From Sphingomonadales bacterium (GTDB lineage Bacteria; Pseudomonadota; Alphaproteobacteria; Sphingomonadales; Sphingomonadaceae), in NCBI GenBank assembly GCA_004173185.1, contig SEFZ01000001.1, forward strand, positions 1 through 64,000: a DNA stretch of 64,000 nt. The letters are read 5' to 3'. Under the pieces are notes generated by a model, which was not told the origin of the DNA, made no database searches, and saw only the letters and a program-made list of their open reading frames with translations. The position numbers and the translations under genes are program-made. This document shows positions 17,183-25,570 of the stretch, piece by piece. Each line of letters begins with the position of its first letter. Within the stretch, counting starts at the first letter, position 1.

Positions 17183-17647
17183 TCAGCTTCCTTTCCGGAA
17201 ACGGATGATCTGGGTCACGGCGTTGGCAATCTCGGCGATCACCAGCGCAGCGAGCAGGGCGTTGCCCATGAAGACCGGCGCCATGCTCGGCGGCGGGGCA
17301 GGGGTCCAGTCATAAGCGATGCGCAACAGGATCGGCGTTGTGATCACCAGCATCACCACGATCAGCATGAGCGCGAAATAGGCCGATCGATAGCCGTACA
17401 GCGCAATCGTCTTCTCGCGATCGTCGGCCGGGGCATCGGCTTCGCGGCCTGAGCTCAGCGCCAGCCCGATCGCGATGACGATCTGCACCACCACGATCAG
17501 GAAGATCGCTGTGATGAAATTGCCCGTCTCCGCCGCCTGATCATAGCGGTTGGCCTGCACCGCGCCGGCAAAGCCCCAAAAATACCAGCCCCATATCGCC
17601 AGCGTACTGGCCAGCGACGCCCAGAGCATCTTCTCGCGGAAAGCCAT
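17183..17647 (-). CDS. Four-helix membrane protein (XRE operon, first gene)
   Basis: A 154-residue protein with four transmembrane helices and the loop ADAPADDREKTIALYGYRSAY, paralogous to the following gene. An in-frame ATG exists at 17662, but the second ATG at 17647 is preceded by a strong GGGGAGGAAG ribosome-binding site and gives the same MAxREK start as its paralogue, so 17647 was chosen. The function is unknown. Similar two-gene membrane modules with an XRE partner are found in sphingomonads. Confidence 0.7.
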   Translation of the reverse strand: MAFREKMLWASLASTLAIWGWYFWGFAGAVQANRYDQAAETGNFITAIFLIVVVQIVIAIGLALSSGREADAPADDREKTIALYGYRSAYFALMLIVVMLVITTPILLRIAYDWTPAPPPSMAPVFMGNALLAALVIAEIANAVTQIIRFRKGS

Positions 17648-17675
17648 TTGCTTCCTCCCCATGTTTGCGATTCGC

Positions 17676-17709
17676 TACATCATGTAAAATATACCGAACA
17701 TTGAGTCAA
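17676..17709 (-). promoter_or_regulatory. Probable promoter and operator of the XRE membrane operon
   Basis: On the minus strand, TTGACT (17709-17704) and TACATG (17686-17681) are spaced by 17 bp. A perfect 5-bp inverted repeat TACAT-n-ATGTA (17676-17686) covers the -10 region, a good position for a repressor such as the small XRE protein encoded at the end of the operon. Confidence 0.4.
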
Positions 17710-17774
17710 ATATCTCGAACCTCGCATCGCGACAATGTTGGCGTATGCCGATATCTGTCGTTAGGAAGCGCGCC

Positions 17775-18653
17775 ATGTCCCACCATATGACTCTCGACAC
17801 GGCGACCAGCCGCGCAAACCCCACGCCCGCGCCGATGAAGCGCGTCACCGTTCCTGCAATCCGCAAGCGCAAAGGCGAGATCGCTGGCGGCGATGCCCAA
17901 CCGCTGGTGATGCTCACGGCGTACACGGTGCGCACCGCGCAGATCCTCGATCCGCATTGCGACATGCTGCTGGTCGGAGACAGTCTGGGGCAGGTGATCT
18001 ACGGGCTGCCCTCTACCGTGCCGGTCACGCTTGAGATGATGGCGGCGCATGGCGCGGCTGTCGTGCGCGGCAGCTATCATGCGCTGGTCGTGATCGACAT
18101 GCCGTTCGGCAGCTACGAAGCTTCACCCGAGCAAGCCTTTGCCAGCGCGGTCCGCTTGCTCAAGGAAACCGGCGCGGCTGCGGTCAAGCTGGAGGGCGGG
18201 GCGGCGATGGCCCCCACCGTTGCGTTCCTCAACGAGCGCGGCATCCCGGTGGTCGGCCATGTCGGCCTGACCCCGCAAGCGATCAACACGCTGGGTGGCT
18301 ATGGTGCCCGTGGCCGCACGGATGCCGAGCGCGCCAAGATCGTCGCCGATGCGGTCGCGATTTCGGAGGCGGGTGCCTTCGCGCTGGTGATCGAAGGAGT
18401 GGTCGAGCCGATCGCCGTGGAGATCACGCAAAAGGTCGCATGCCCCACCATCGGCATCGGCGCTTCGGCCGCGTGCGACGGTCAGGTTCTGGTGACGGAG
18501 GACATGCTCGGCATGTTCGAGCGCACCGCGCGTTTCGTGAAGCGCTATGACGACATGGCTGGCCGCATTTCCGCCGCGGTTGAGACCTATGCCGCCGAGG
18601 TTCGCTCTCGGGCCTTTCCGGGTGCCGAACAGGTCTATGCGGCGCGGGATTGA
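17775..18653 (+). CDS. panB: 3-methyl-2-oxobutanoate hydroxymethyltransferase
   Basis: A 292-residue cytoplasmic enzyme that makes ketopantoate from 2-oxoisovalerate and methylene-tetrahydrofolate, the first step of pantothenate and CoA synthesis. Visible motifs are MLTAYT at strand 1, [13 protein letters not shown] (metal-binding Asp), [38 protein letters not shown] and [15 protein letters not shown]. The frame opens at 17745, but ATG 17775 has an AGGAAG site seven bases upstream. The N-terminal 20 residues are Thr/Pro-rich and variable. It stands alone; panC is not nearby. Confidence 0.95.
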   Translation: MSHHMTLDTATSRANPTPAPMKRVTVPAIRKRKGEIAGGDAQPLVMLTAYTVRTAQILDPHCDMLLVGDSLGQVIYGLPSTVPVTLEMMAAHGAAVVRGSYHALVVIDMPFGSYEASPEQAFASAVRLLKETGAAAVKLEGGAAMAPTVAFLNERGIPVVGHVGLTPQAINTLGGYGARGRTDAERAKIVADAVAISEAGAFALVIEGVVEPIAVEITQKVACPTIGIGASAACDGQVLVTEDMLGMFERTARFVKRYDDMAGRISAAVETYAAEVRSRAFPGAEQVYAARD

Positions 18654-18726
18654 ACGGCTAGGCAAACTTTCCCAAGGCTGCAGCTCCGTTCGAGTTTGCG
18701 CGCTTTCGAGACCGATGGAGTAGATT

Positions 18727-19437
18727 TTGGCGCTTCCCCCCTCCGATACTGGCAACGAAGCCTTCCTGCGCGAAGTCGACGAAGAGTATCGCCGCGATCG
18801 CATGCTGAACATCTGGCGCACCTATGGTCGCTGGATCATCGCTGCGGTTGTCGTCGCGCTCGTCGCGCTCGCCGCCTGGCTGTACATGGGCCATCGGTCT
18901 GACAGCGCAGCGGGCGTGCAGGGCGAGCAATATGATGCCGCGCTGCGCCTGATCGAAGAAAATCAGCCCGACAAGGCGATGCCCGAGTTGGAGAAGCTCG
19001 CGAAGAGCGACGCCGACGGCTATTCCGCGCTGTCGCGCATCGCCCAGGGCAATCTGCTGTTGCAAAAGGGCGATATGAAGGGTGCCACGGCGAAGTTCGC
19101 CGAAGTCGCGGCCAACACTGGCTATCCGCAGCCCTATCGCGATCTCGCGCTGCTGCGTCAGACCGCCAACGAATATGACACGCTCAAGCCCGAGCAGGTA
19201 ATCGAGCGGCTCAAGGGCCTCGCGGTTTCCACCTCGCCCTGGTTTGGCACCGCTGGCGAGATGGTCGCGGCATCCTATCTCAAACAGGGCAAGCGCGCCG
19301 ATGCGGGCAAGCTTTACGGCCAGATCGCCCAGGGCGGCGAGAATGTGCCCGAATCGATCCGCCAGCGCGCGGTAACCTTGGCCGGCGTTCTCGGCGTCGA
19401 TGCTATCGATCAATCCACGGGAAACAGTGCGCAATGA
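18727..19437 (+). CDS. YfgM-like tetratricopeptide membrane protein
   Basis: A 236-residue protein with a short cytoplasmic N-terminus, one transmembrane helix (about residues 37-55, WIIAAVVVALVALAAWLYM) and a periplasmic helical TPR-like region. The pattern F-L-R-E-V-D-E-E-Y-R-R-D followed by the helix is the YfgM/DUF2133 signature. YfgM associates with the Sec translocon and periplasmic chaperones. The gene pair yfgM-bamB followed by der is conserved widely in Proteobacteria and present here, which supports the call. The start is TTG with GGAG upstream, and the 3' end overlaps bamB. Confidence 0.88.
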   Translation: MALPPSDTGNEAFLREVDEEYRRDRMLNIWRTYGRWIIAAVVVALVALAAWLYMGHRSDSAAGVQGEQYDAALRLIEENQPDKAMPELEKLAKSDADGYSALSRIAQGNLLLQKGDMKGATAKFAEVAANTGYPQPYRDLALLRQTANEYDTLKPEQVIERLKGLAVSTSPWFGTAGEMVAASYLKQGKRADAGKLYGQIAQGGENVPESIRQRAVTLAGVLGVDAIDQSTGNSAQ

Positions 19438-20756
19438 ATAATAAGGTGAGGGTGGCTGCGGCGCTCGGAGCGCTCGCACTGGTCAGCGGTTGCGGAGTCA
19501 TCAAGGGCGGGAAACCGAAGACGCCCGTAGTTGGCGAACGCGTGCCGATCCTGATGTCTGAGAATGACATCGTCGCGGATCGCTCGCTCGCCGGCGTTGA
19601 TGTGCTGGTGCCCGAAGCGGCAGCGAATGACAGCTGGACCCAGCCGGGCGGCAATGCCGCCAAGTCGATGGGCCATCTGGCGCTCGGCCAGAACCTGACG
19701 CGCGTCTGGTCCAAATCGATCGCCAAGACCTCGAAGAGCGCGCGCCTCGCGGCCTCGCCGGTTGTTGCGGCCAACAAGCTTTATGTGATCGACACCGTTG
19801 GCGTCGTCCATGCGCTCGCCGCCGATACCGGCGCGGAGCTGTGGACCGCGAACACGGTCAAGGAAGACGGCAACAAGACGGCTCGCTTCGGCGGCGGTGC
19901 CAGCGTCGAGGGCGATCGGGTTTTCGCCGCCAACGGCCTGGGGGACCTTGTCGCGATCAACGCGGCGGATGGCACTGAGATCTGGCGCAAGCGCCCGGGT
20001 GGCCCGCTGCGCGGCGCACCGACGCTCGCCAACGGCAACGTCTATGTCATCACGCAGGACAACCAGCTCTTCGCGCTTACGCAGGATGCGGGCGATATTG
20101 CCTGGACCTCGTCGGCCAGCCTCGAATCGCAGGGCGTGTTCGGCGTCGCTGCGCCAGCATCGGCCAGTGGCACCGTGATCGCCGGCTTCTCGTCGGGCGA
20201 GCTCAATGCCTATCGCTATGAGAATGGTCGCTCGCTCTGGGCCGAAGTTCTCTCGCGCAGCTCGATCTCGACGTCGGTTTCGTCGCTCTCGGATATCGAT
20301 GCCGAGCCGGTGATCGATCAGGGCCGCGTTTACGCCGTTGGTCAGGGGGGCCGCATGGTCGCGATCGACGTCGCCAGCGGTCAGCGCATGTGGGAACAGA
20401 ATATTGCCGGTATCTCGACGCCATGGGCGGCGGGCGAATGGCTGTTCGTCGTCACCGATGATGCCCGCTTGCTCGCCATCGCGCGCGGCAGCGGCAAGGT
20501 GCGCTGGATCTCCCAGCTCACGCATTACCGCAACGAGAAGAAGCTCAAGGGCCAATATGGCTGGGTCGGCCCGGTGCTCGCGGGCGGACGGTTGATCCTC
20601 GGCAACACCGAGGGCGAACTCGTCTCGGTCTCGCCCACCGACGGCAGCGTGATCTCGACGACCGAAGTGAAGGGCGCCGTGACGCTCCAGCCGGTCGTCG
20701 CAAACAACATGCTCTATATCCTCGACGACAAGGGGGTGCTCTCGGCGTATCGCTGA
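19434..20756 (+). CDS. bamB: Outer membrane protein assembly factor BamB
   Basis: A 440-residue lipoprotein with a lipobox (LVSGC) and a beta-propeller built of repeated PQQ-like blades; recurring motifs are LYVIDTVGVVHALAADTG, VYVITQDNQLFALTQDAG and LILGNTEGELVSVSPTDG. BamB is a subunit of the BAM complex that inserts beta-barrel proteins in the outer membrane. It overlaps the YfgM-like gene by 4 bp (ATGA), and der follows about 100 bp downstream, the classical order. It is slightly longer than the 392 residues of the E. coli protein because of the N-terminal linker. Confidence 0.94.
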   Translation: MNNKVRVAAALGALALVSGCGVIKGGKPKTPVVGERVPILMSENDIVADRSLAGVDVLVPEAAANDSWTQPGGNAAKSMGHLALGQNLTRVWSKSIAKTSKSARLAASPVVAANKLYVIDTVGVVHALAADTGAELWTANTVKEDGNKTARFGGGASVEGDRVFAANGLGDLVAINAADGTEIWRKRPGGPLRGAPTLANGNVYVITQDNQLFALTQDAGDIAWTSSASLESQGVFGVAAPASASGTVIAGFSSGELNAYRYENGRSLWAEVLSRSSISTSVSSLSDIDAEPVIDQGRVYAVGQGGRMVAIDVASGQRMWEQNIAGISTPWAAGEWLFVVTDDARLLAIARGSGKVRWISQLTHYRNEKKLKGQYGWVGPVLAGGRLILGNTEGELVSVSPTDGSVISTTEVKGAVTLQPVVANNMLYILDDKGVLSAYR

Positions 20757-20780
20757 GCTTGCTCCCTATTAATCTTCTGG

Positions 20781-20809
20781 AACGGGCGGGGCCGATGGCT
20801 CCGCCCGTT
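20781..20809 (+). terminator. Strong hairpin after bamB, possible terminator
   Basis: A 13-bp stem (20781-20793 paired with 20797-20809, one G-U pair) closes on a 3-nt GAT loop. No T run follows, so termination may be partial or factor-assisted, or the hairpin may only protect the mRNA end. Confidence 0.45.
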
Positions 20810-20863
20810 GCCTGTTAGCCTTCCTGGCGTTTCCCTCGCGCAATAGTCTGATAAGAACCTCAT

Positions 20864-22237
20864 ATGCCCCAGCCCGTTGTCGCCATTATCGGCCGCCCCA
20901 ATGTCGGGAAATCGACGCTGTTCAATCGGCTGGTCGGCAAGCGCCTCGCGCTGGTCGACGATCAGCCCGGCGTGACGCGGGACCGTCGCGAAGGCGATGC
21001 GAGCCTGTTGGGCCTCGATTTCCGCATCATCGATACCGCTGGCTATGAGGACGACGATGTCGCCACCTTGCCCGGCCGCATGCGCGCGCAGACCGAAGCC
21101 GCCGTGCGCGACTCGGATGTGTCGCTGTTCCTGATCGACTCGCGCGTCGGCGTGACTCCGCTCGACGAGGAAATCGCGCGCTGGCTGCGCAGCACCAATC
21201 GTCCGGTCGTGTTGATGGCCAACAAGGCCGAAGGCAAAGCGGGCGAGACGGGCATTATCGAAGCGATGGCGCTTGGTCTTGGCGATCCGATCCCGTTTTC
21301 GGCCGAGCATGGCGAAGGCATCGTCGATCTGTTCGAGGCGCTGCGCCCGCATATCGAGCGCGACGAAGACGAGATCGTCGAAGACGAAGATGAGGATTCG
21401 CCCGATGCGATCCTCAAGCTCGCCATCGTTGGCCGCCCGAACGCGGGCAAATCGACTCTGGTCAATCGCCTGCTCGGCGAAGACCGCCTGATCACCGGAC
21501 CGGAGGCGGGGATCACCCGCGATTCGATCTCGGTCGATTGGGAATGGACCGATTTCGAGGAAAAGACTCGCCCGGTTCGCCTGATCGACACCGCCGGCCT
21601 TCGCAAGAAAGCGCGCGTCGAAGAGAAGCTCGAAAAGCTCTCGGTGATGGATACGCTCCGCTCGATCGACTTCGCCGAAGTCGTCGTACTGCTGCTCGAT
21701 GCCACGCGCGGGCTTGAGGTTCAGGACCTCAAGATCGCTGACCGCGTCCTTCAGGAAGGCCGTGCGCTGATCATCGCGCTGAACAAGTGGGACGTTGCGG
21801 AAGACGCCTCCAGTCTGTTCAACGGCGTGAAGGGTGCGCTCGAGGAAGGTTTGTCTCAGGCCAAGGGCATTCCGGTGCTCACCGTCTCGGCGGTGACCGG
21901 TAAGGGCCTTGATATGATGATGAAAGTTGCCTTCGAAACGCGCGAGGCATGGTCGCGTCGCGTATCGACCGGCCAGCTCAACCGTTGGTTCGAACGCGCC
22001 ATCGAAGCCAATCCGCCCCCCGCGCCCGGCGGCAAACGGATCAAGCCGCGCTACGTCACGCAGAACAAGTCGCGCCCGCCCAGCTTCGTGCTGTTCGGCA
22101 CCCGTGTCGATCTGCTCCCCGTCAGCTACCAGCGCTATCTTATCAACAGCATGCGCAAAGAGTTTGATTTCGGGGCGGTTCCCGTTCGCCTCAGCCTGCG
22201 CGCGTCGAAGAATCCGTTCGATCACAGCAAGGACTAG
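20864..22237 (+). CDS. der: Ribosome biogenesis GTPase Der (EngA)
   Basis: A 457-residue protein with two tandem GTPase domains and a C-terminal KH-like domain. The first G domain has G1 GRPNVGKST, G3 DTAG and G4 NKAE. The second has G1 GRPNAGKST, G3 DTAG and G4 NKWD. An acidic linker (DEDEIVEDEDEDS) separates them. The C-terminal part includes KPRYVTQNKSRPPSFVLFGTRVD. Der acts in late 50S assembly. It follows bamB in the conserved yfgM-bamB-der order. Confidence 0.97.
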   Translation: MPQPVVAIIGRPNVGKSTLFNRLVGKRLALVDDQPGVTRDRREGDASLLGLDFRIIDTAGYEDDDVATLPGRMRAQTEAAVRDSDVSLFLIDSRVGVTPLDEEIARWLRSTNRPVVLMANKAEGKAGETGIIEAMALGLGDPIPFSAEHGEGIVDLFEALRPHIERDEDEIVEDEDEDSPDAILKLAIVGRPNAGKSTLVNRLLGEDRLITGPEAGITRDSISVDWEWTDFEEKTRPVRLIDTAGLRKKARVEEKLEKLSVMDTLRSIDFAEVVVLLLDATRGLEVQDLKIADRVLQEGRALIIALNKWDVAEDASSLFNGVKGALEEGLSQAKGIPVLTVSAVTGKGLDMMMKVAFETREAWSRRVSTGQLNRWFERAIEANPPPAPGGKRIKPRYVTQNKSRPPSFVLFGTRVDLLPVSYQRYLINSMRKEFDFGAVPVRLSLRASKNPFDHSKD

Positions 22238-22357
22238 GGACTAATACCTACACCTGCCTACGCAGATACCCATATCGGTAAAATCAACCGACTGTTTACT
22301 TCCGCCCCATATTATCGGCTCAGCGCTTAATAGAGCGCGATGTTGGGGTAAAAGTGC

Positions 22358-22768
22358 ATGATCGGCGGCGATCCTCTCGTGAACTGGGCAAGTTTCGGAC
22401 AGGCGCGTAGCGAGCTTGGCACGAATTTCGTCCGTATTCTCGGTTATTTCCGGGAGGATGGCGTCAAGTCGGTCTCGCAGATCGAAGAAGCCATGCGCGC
22501 CGGCAGTGCTGCTGCGATGGTGATCCCCGCTCACACGCTGAAGGGCGAATCGCTCCAGTTCGGTGCCGAGTTGCTGGGCGAATTGGCGGAAGAGATCGAA
22601 ACGATCGCTCGCCTCTGTGTCGAGCGCCACGATACGCCCACTGACGCGCTGGAGCAGGTCGTCAAGCTCCGCCCATTATTCGATGCGACGCTTCAATTGC
22701 TGGAGCGCGAAGCCAATCCGCTGGTTGAGCGCCGCCCGGCCTTCGGACGACGCTCCCTCGCGGGCTAA
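22358..22768 (+). CDS. Hpt domain phosphotransfer protein
   Basis: A 136-residue single-domain histidine phosphotransferase. The four-helix bundle carries the phospho-accepting His59 in AHTLKGESLQFGA, the classical H-x-L-K-G pattern, with following helices LGELAEEIETIARLC and VVKLRPLFDATLQLLE. It would shuttle phosphate between a hybrid kinase and a response regulator; neither partner is encoded nearby. The 120 bp upstream, after der, contain no gene and probably hold its promoter. It converges on bfr with only 3 bp between the stops. Confidence 0.9.
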   Translation: MIGGDPLVNWASFGQARSELGTNFVRILGYFREDGVKSVSQIEEAMRAGSAAAMVIPAHTLKGESLQFGAELLGELAEEIETIARLCVERHDTPTDALEQVVKLRPLFDATLQLLEREANPLVERRPAFGRRSLAG

Positions 22769-22771
22769 AGC

Positions 22772-23257
22772 CTATTCGCTGTCGGCTTCCGACTTGCTGT
22801 TGAGCTGGATGTAATTCTCCAGGCCCATGCGCTGGATCATCTCGAACTGACGCTCAAGCGTATCGACATGCTCTTCCTCGCTGTCGAGGATGCGGCGGAA
22901 CAGGTCGCGGCTGACATAGTCGCGGACCTTCTCGCTATGCTCGATCGCGTCCTTGAGCACGCCCACCGCTTCGATCTCCAGCGCCAGATCCGAACGCAGC
23001 GCTTCCTCGACGGTCTCGCCGATGCGCAGGCGCCCGAGCAACTGGAAGTTGGGCAGGCCATCGAGGAACAGGATGCGCTCCGCCACCATGTCGGCGTGCT
23101 TCATCTCATCGATCGATTCGTGGCGTTCGAACTCGGCGAGCTTCTTGACGCCCCAATGGTCGAACATCCGGTAGTGCAGCCAATATTGGTTGATCGCGGT
23201 GAGTTCGTTCTTGAGCACCTCGTTGAGATACTCGATGACTTTTGCGTCGCCCTTCAT
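22772..23257 (-). CDS. bfr: Bacterioferritin
   Basis: A 161-residue ferritin-like subunit that forms 24-mer shells for iron storage, with haem between subunits. Ferroxidase ligands are visible in [26 protein letters not shown] and [11 protein letters not shown]. The haem-ligand Met is in [12 protein letters not shown], one of the residues at the usual position 52. The start [12 protein letters not shown] at 23257 fits the family; the frame continues four codons upstream to 23269. It follows bfd in the same direction, 139 bp downstream. Confidence 0.95.
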   Translation of the reverse strand: MKGDAKVIEYLNEVLKNELTAINQYWLHYRMFDHWGVKKLAEFERHESIDEMKHADMVAERILFLDGLPNFQLLGRLRIGETVEEALRSDLALEIEAVGVLKDAIEHSEKVRDYVSRDLFRRILDSEEEHVDTLERQFEMIQRMGLENYIQLNSKSEADSE

Positions 23258-23396
23258 GTGTCGTCCCATCGCTGAATTAATGACGCGACAATACGCCTCG
23301 GCTCGAGGCTTGGACAGCTAAAAAATGGCGGTTTTCTGCGGTTTTGGCTGTTGCGAGTGCGCCGCAGTCTCTGTCTGAGCAGCGCTTTCGCGATGC

Positions 23397-23567
23397 TTAT
23401 GCAGCAGCACGTTCCTCAGCGATAATGGCGCGCGCAAAGGGCACGCACTGGCCGCATTTGGGTTGCATGCCCATGGCGCGATAGGCTTGGCAGGCGCTTA
23501 CGGCACCTTCACGAGCCGCAGTGCGGACTTCACGTTCCCGAATTGCATTGCAAACGCAGACGACCAT
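23397..23567 (-). CDS. bfd: Bacterioferritin-associated ferredoxin
   Basis: A 56-residue protein too short to be found by length-limited searches. It reads MVVCVCNAIRERE, then CQAYRAMGMQPKCGQC, and ends EERAAA. Cys4, Cys6, Cys38 and Cys41 are the four ligands of the [2Fe-2S] cluster in the C-x-C...C-x-x-C arrangement of Bfd. Bfd reduces and releases iron from bacterioferritin when iron is scarce. The start has a GAGG site, and two Fur-like boxes lie 35-75 bp upstream. bfr follows in the same direction. Confidence 0.93.
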   Translation of the reverse strand: MVVCVCNAIREREVRTAAREGAVSACQAYRAMGMQPKCGQCVPFARAIIAEERAAA

Positions 23568-23579
23568 TCGACCCTCACA

Positions 23580-23649
23580 CTCAATATCCGATAGCTAAGG
23601 CTATTGAGATTGATTCGCAAGGGTATTGAGACGCGTTCGCAACTCAATT
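23580..23649 (-). promoter_or_regulatory. Fur-like operator cluster upstream of bfd
   Basis: Two near-identical 19-bp units, TATTGAGA-n3-[A/G]TTCGCAA, lie at 23602-23620 and 23624-23642, exactly 22 bp apart. The first closely resembles proteobacterial Fur boxes (TGAGAATGATTCGCA-like). Inverted half sites CTCAATA (23580-23586) and CTCAATT (23643-23649) flank them. The position, just upstream of the minus-strand bfd start at 23567, fits iron repression of bfd. Confidence 0.55.
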
Positions 23650-24879
23650 CGTCGCTTGTCCGCGAAGCGGCTGGAAGCGGAACCGCGCCAGACTGCGCCA
23701 GATCCACTCCAGCGGGCCGAATCGGAAGCGTGCCAGCCAGGGTTGCGACCAGAGCAGCATCAGCGCCCAGATCGCGACGACGATCGGATAAAGCTGCCAG
23801 CGCGAGAGATGGCCGTAGAGCCCCAGTCCATAGCCATAGAAGATCGTGGTGCAGATCAGGCTGGTGACCAGATAATTGGTGAAGGCCATCCGCCCGGCAG
23901 CGGCGACCCGCATGCTCAGCGCGCCGCCCGGACGCATCAGCAGCAGTATCAGGCAGGCCCAGCCAAGGATCATCAGCGGGCGGAAAGGCACCGATGCCGA
24001 CATCACGCCGAGTACGACCGAAAGCACGCTGAAATTCTCGCGGACCATATACGCGGCAAGGCCGATATAGACGGGCAGGGCGATGCCGAAGCAGACCAGC
24101 AGCCACTTCCAATAGCGTTTGCGCTCCCATGCCCCGGTCAGCAGCCCGCTTTTCAGCGAAGCCATGCCGAGCAGCATATAGGCCAAAGTCTCGGGACCGA
24201 CGAATGTCAGCATCGTAAGCGGCGAAGCGGCGTTGTGGGCAAAGCGATCGCGCAGGATGCCCTCATACGGGCCACGGAACAGCGCAAGCTGCTCGGCGAT
24301 ATAGGCCGCGGAAGGCACGCCAAAGCCTTTCTCGAACTGAGCAAGCTGCTTCGCCACTTCGGCTGCGGATGCGCCGCTCCAATTGTTCTGGAGCGCGATC
24401 AGGCCAATGGGCATGCCTGCGAGCATGATGGTCTCGAGCACAAGCAAGGCGATGCCAATTCGGATCAGCGTCGCGACCGGTTTGTCGTGGAAGAAGAATG
24501 CGATCATGCCGACCAGCGCATAATGGGCCAGAATATCGCCCCACCACAAAAGCCACATGTGCGCGAGGCCGAACGCCAGCAGCCAGACCATCCGGGAATA
24601 ATGGACCCAAACCGGGTTTTCGCCCTTGGCCGTCGCCCGGTCGATCACCAGCAGCAGGGACGCGCCGAACAGGAACGAGAAGAGCCCGCGCATCTTGCCA
24701 TCGAACAGCACGTAATTGACGAGATAGATCCACAGATCGGCGCCGGTGGAGCCACCATAAGCGCGCGGGTTCATATACGCCGCGTGCGGCATCGAGAATG
24801 CGAGGATGTTGAGCAGCAATATGCCCATCACCGCAACGCCGCGCACGGTGTCCAGCGATTGCAGGCGGGAGCCGCTCAT
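23644..24879 (-). CDS. DUF418 family membrane protein
   Basis: A 411-residue polytopic inner-membrane protein of the YeiB/DUF418 family. It begins SRLQSLDTVRGVAVMGILLLNILAF, contains MRGLFSFLFGASLLL, and has a C-terminal DUF418 domain (AAGRMAFTNYLVTSLICTTIFYGYGLG). About ten helices are predicted. The role of the family is not known; some members are thought to transport or modify surface compounds. The ATG at 24879 overlaps the stop of the upstream membrane gene, so they form an operon. The open frame upstream of 24879 is a shadow of that gene. Confidence 0.9.
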   Translation of the reverse strand: MSGSRLQSLDTVRGVAVMGILLLNILAFSMPHAAYMNPRAYGGSTGADLWIYLVNYVLFDGKMRGLFSFLFGASLLLVIDRATAKGENPVWVHYSRMVWLLAFGLAHMWLLWWGDILAHYALVGMIAFFFHDKPVATLIRIGIALLVLETIMLAGMPIGLIALQNNWSGASAAEVAKQLAQFEKGFGVPSAAYIAEQLALFRGPYEGILRDRFAHNAASPLTMLTFVGPETLAYMLLGMASLKSGLLTGAWERKRYWKWLLVCFGIALPVYIGLAAYMVRENFSVLSVVLGVMSASVPFRPLMILGWACLILLLMRPGGALSMRVAAAGRMAFTNYLVTSLICTTIFYGYGLGLYGHLSRWQLYPIVVAIWALMLLWSQPWLARFRFGPLEWIWRSLARFRFQPLRGQATN

Positions 24880-25313
24880 AAGCGCCTGGCGACCAGCGCG
24901 ATCGGAATGCCGACCAGCGCGATGTGGCAAACTAGCTGGGTGAATATTTCCCCCAGATCCTGCGGCAATGGCGCTCCGAATCGCGCCGGCAGAACGGCGA
25001 AATACATCAGCATCCACAGGCAATCGCCATAGATTGCGCCCCAGATCAGCGGCTCCTTCCTGAGCGCGGGGATCACCTGTGCGGCCAGCACGAAGACCGC
25101 GGCCATGATCGCCATCAGGAAATAATGGATGCCGAGCCCCAGCATCGCGCCGCCAATGCCCCACCATTTGGCATCGGGAAACGGCCCGGAGGCAACAGTG
25201 CGAAGTACATTGAGGAACGTGCCGCTGTGCAGGAATGACAGGAGCATCGCCGCAGCAATATCGAGCGTGCCCGCTATTGCCGTGGCGATCAATATTCGCC
25301 GTCCGATGGTCAT
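24876..25313 (-). CDS. Four-helix membrane protein upstream of DUF418 gene
   Basis: A 145-residue protein with four hydrophobic helices (ILIATAIAGTLDIAAAMLL; GIGGAMLGLGIHYFLMAIMAAVFVLAA; GAIYGDCLWMLMYFAVLP; LVCHIALVGIPIALVA). The start at 25313 (MTIGRR) has AGGA close by. The frame continues upstream to 25481, but that part is a degenerate purL copy, not part of this protein. No family function is known. It overlaps the DUF418 gene by 4 bp (ATGA). Confidence 0.75.
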   Translation of the reverse strand: MTIGRRILIATAIAGTLDIAAAMLLSFLHSGTFLNVLRTVASGPFPDAKWWGIGGAMLGLGIHYFLMAIMAAVFVLAAQVIPALRKEPLIWGAIYGDCLWMLMYFAVLPARFGAPLPQDLGEIFTQLVCHIALVGIPIALVARRL

Positions 25314-25400
25314 TCCTGGGTCCCCCAACAACCTGCCCCTAGCGCCAATCGCGCCATGTAACCAGCGTGAGTCCCGACCGGTGGGCGTCCAGTATCTGTA

Positions 25401-25515
25401 CGGATCGGCGACGAGCCCGGCATTGTCGGCGACGGCGATCACGTACAGCCCCTGATCCTCGCCGAAGAACGAACCCGCCACGCCGAACGGCCGGGGCTGA
25501 TCGATGATCGCGCCC
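25401..25515 (-). pseudogene. purL fragment (degenerate partial duplicate)
   Basis: Read on the minus strand, this stretch gives [20 protein letters not shown] followed by LYVIAVADNAGLVADP. It matches intact PurL ([46 protein letters not shown]) encoded on the same strand at 27087-29306. About 13 residues are missing in frame between A-V and A-D-N-A-G. Neither the catalytic regions nor a start is present. It sits between a membrane-protein operon and the GGDEF gene and marks a past rearrangement. Confidence 0.7.
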
Positions 25516-25570
25516 TTGCATCAAACACCCGCGTCTGCCCGAACGAATCCTTAAGCTCGGTGTCGTAGCA

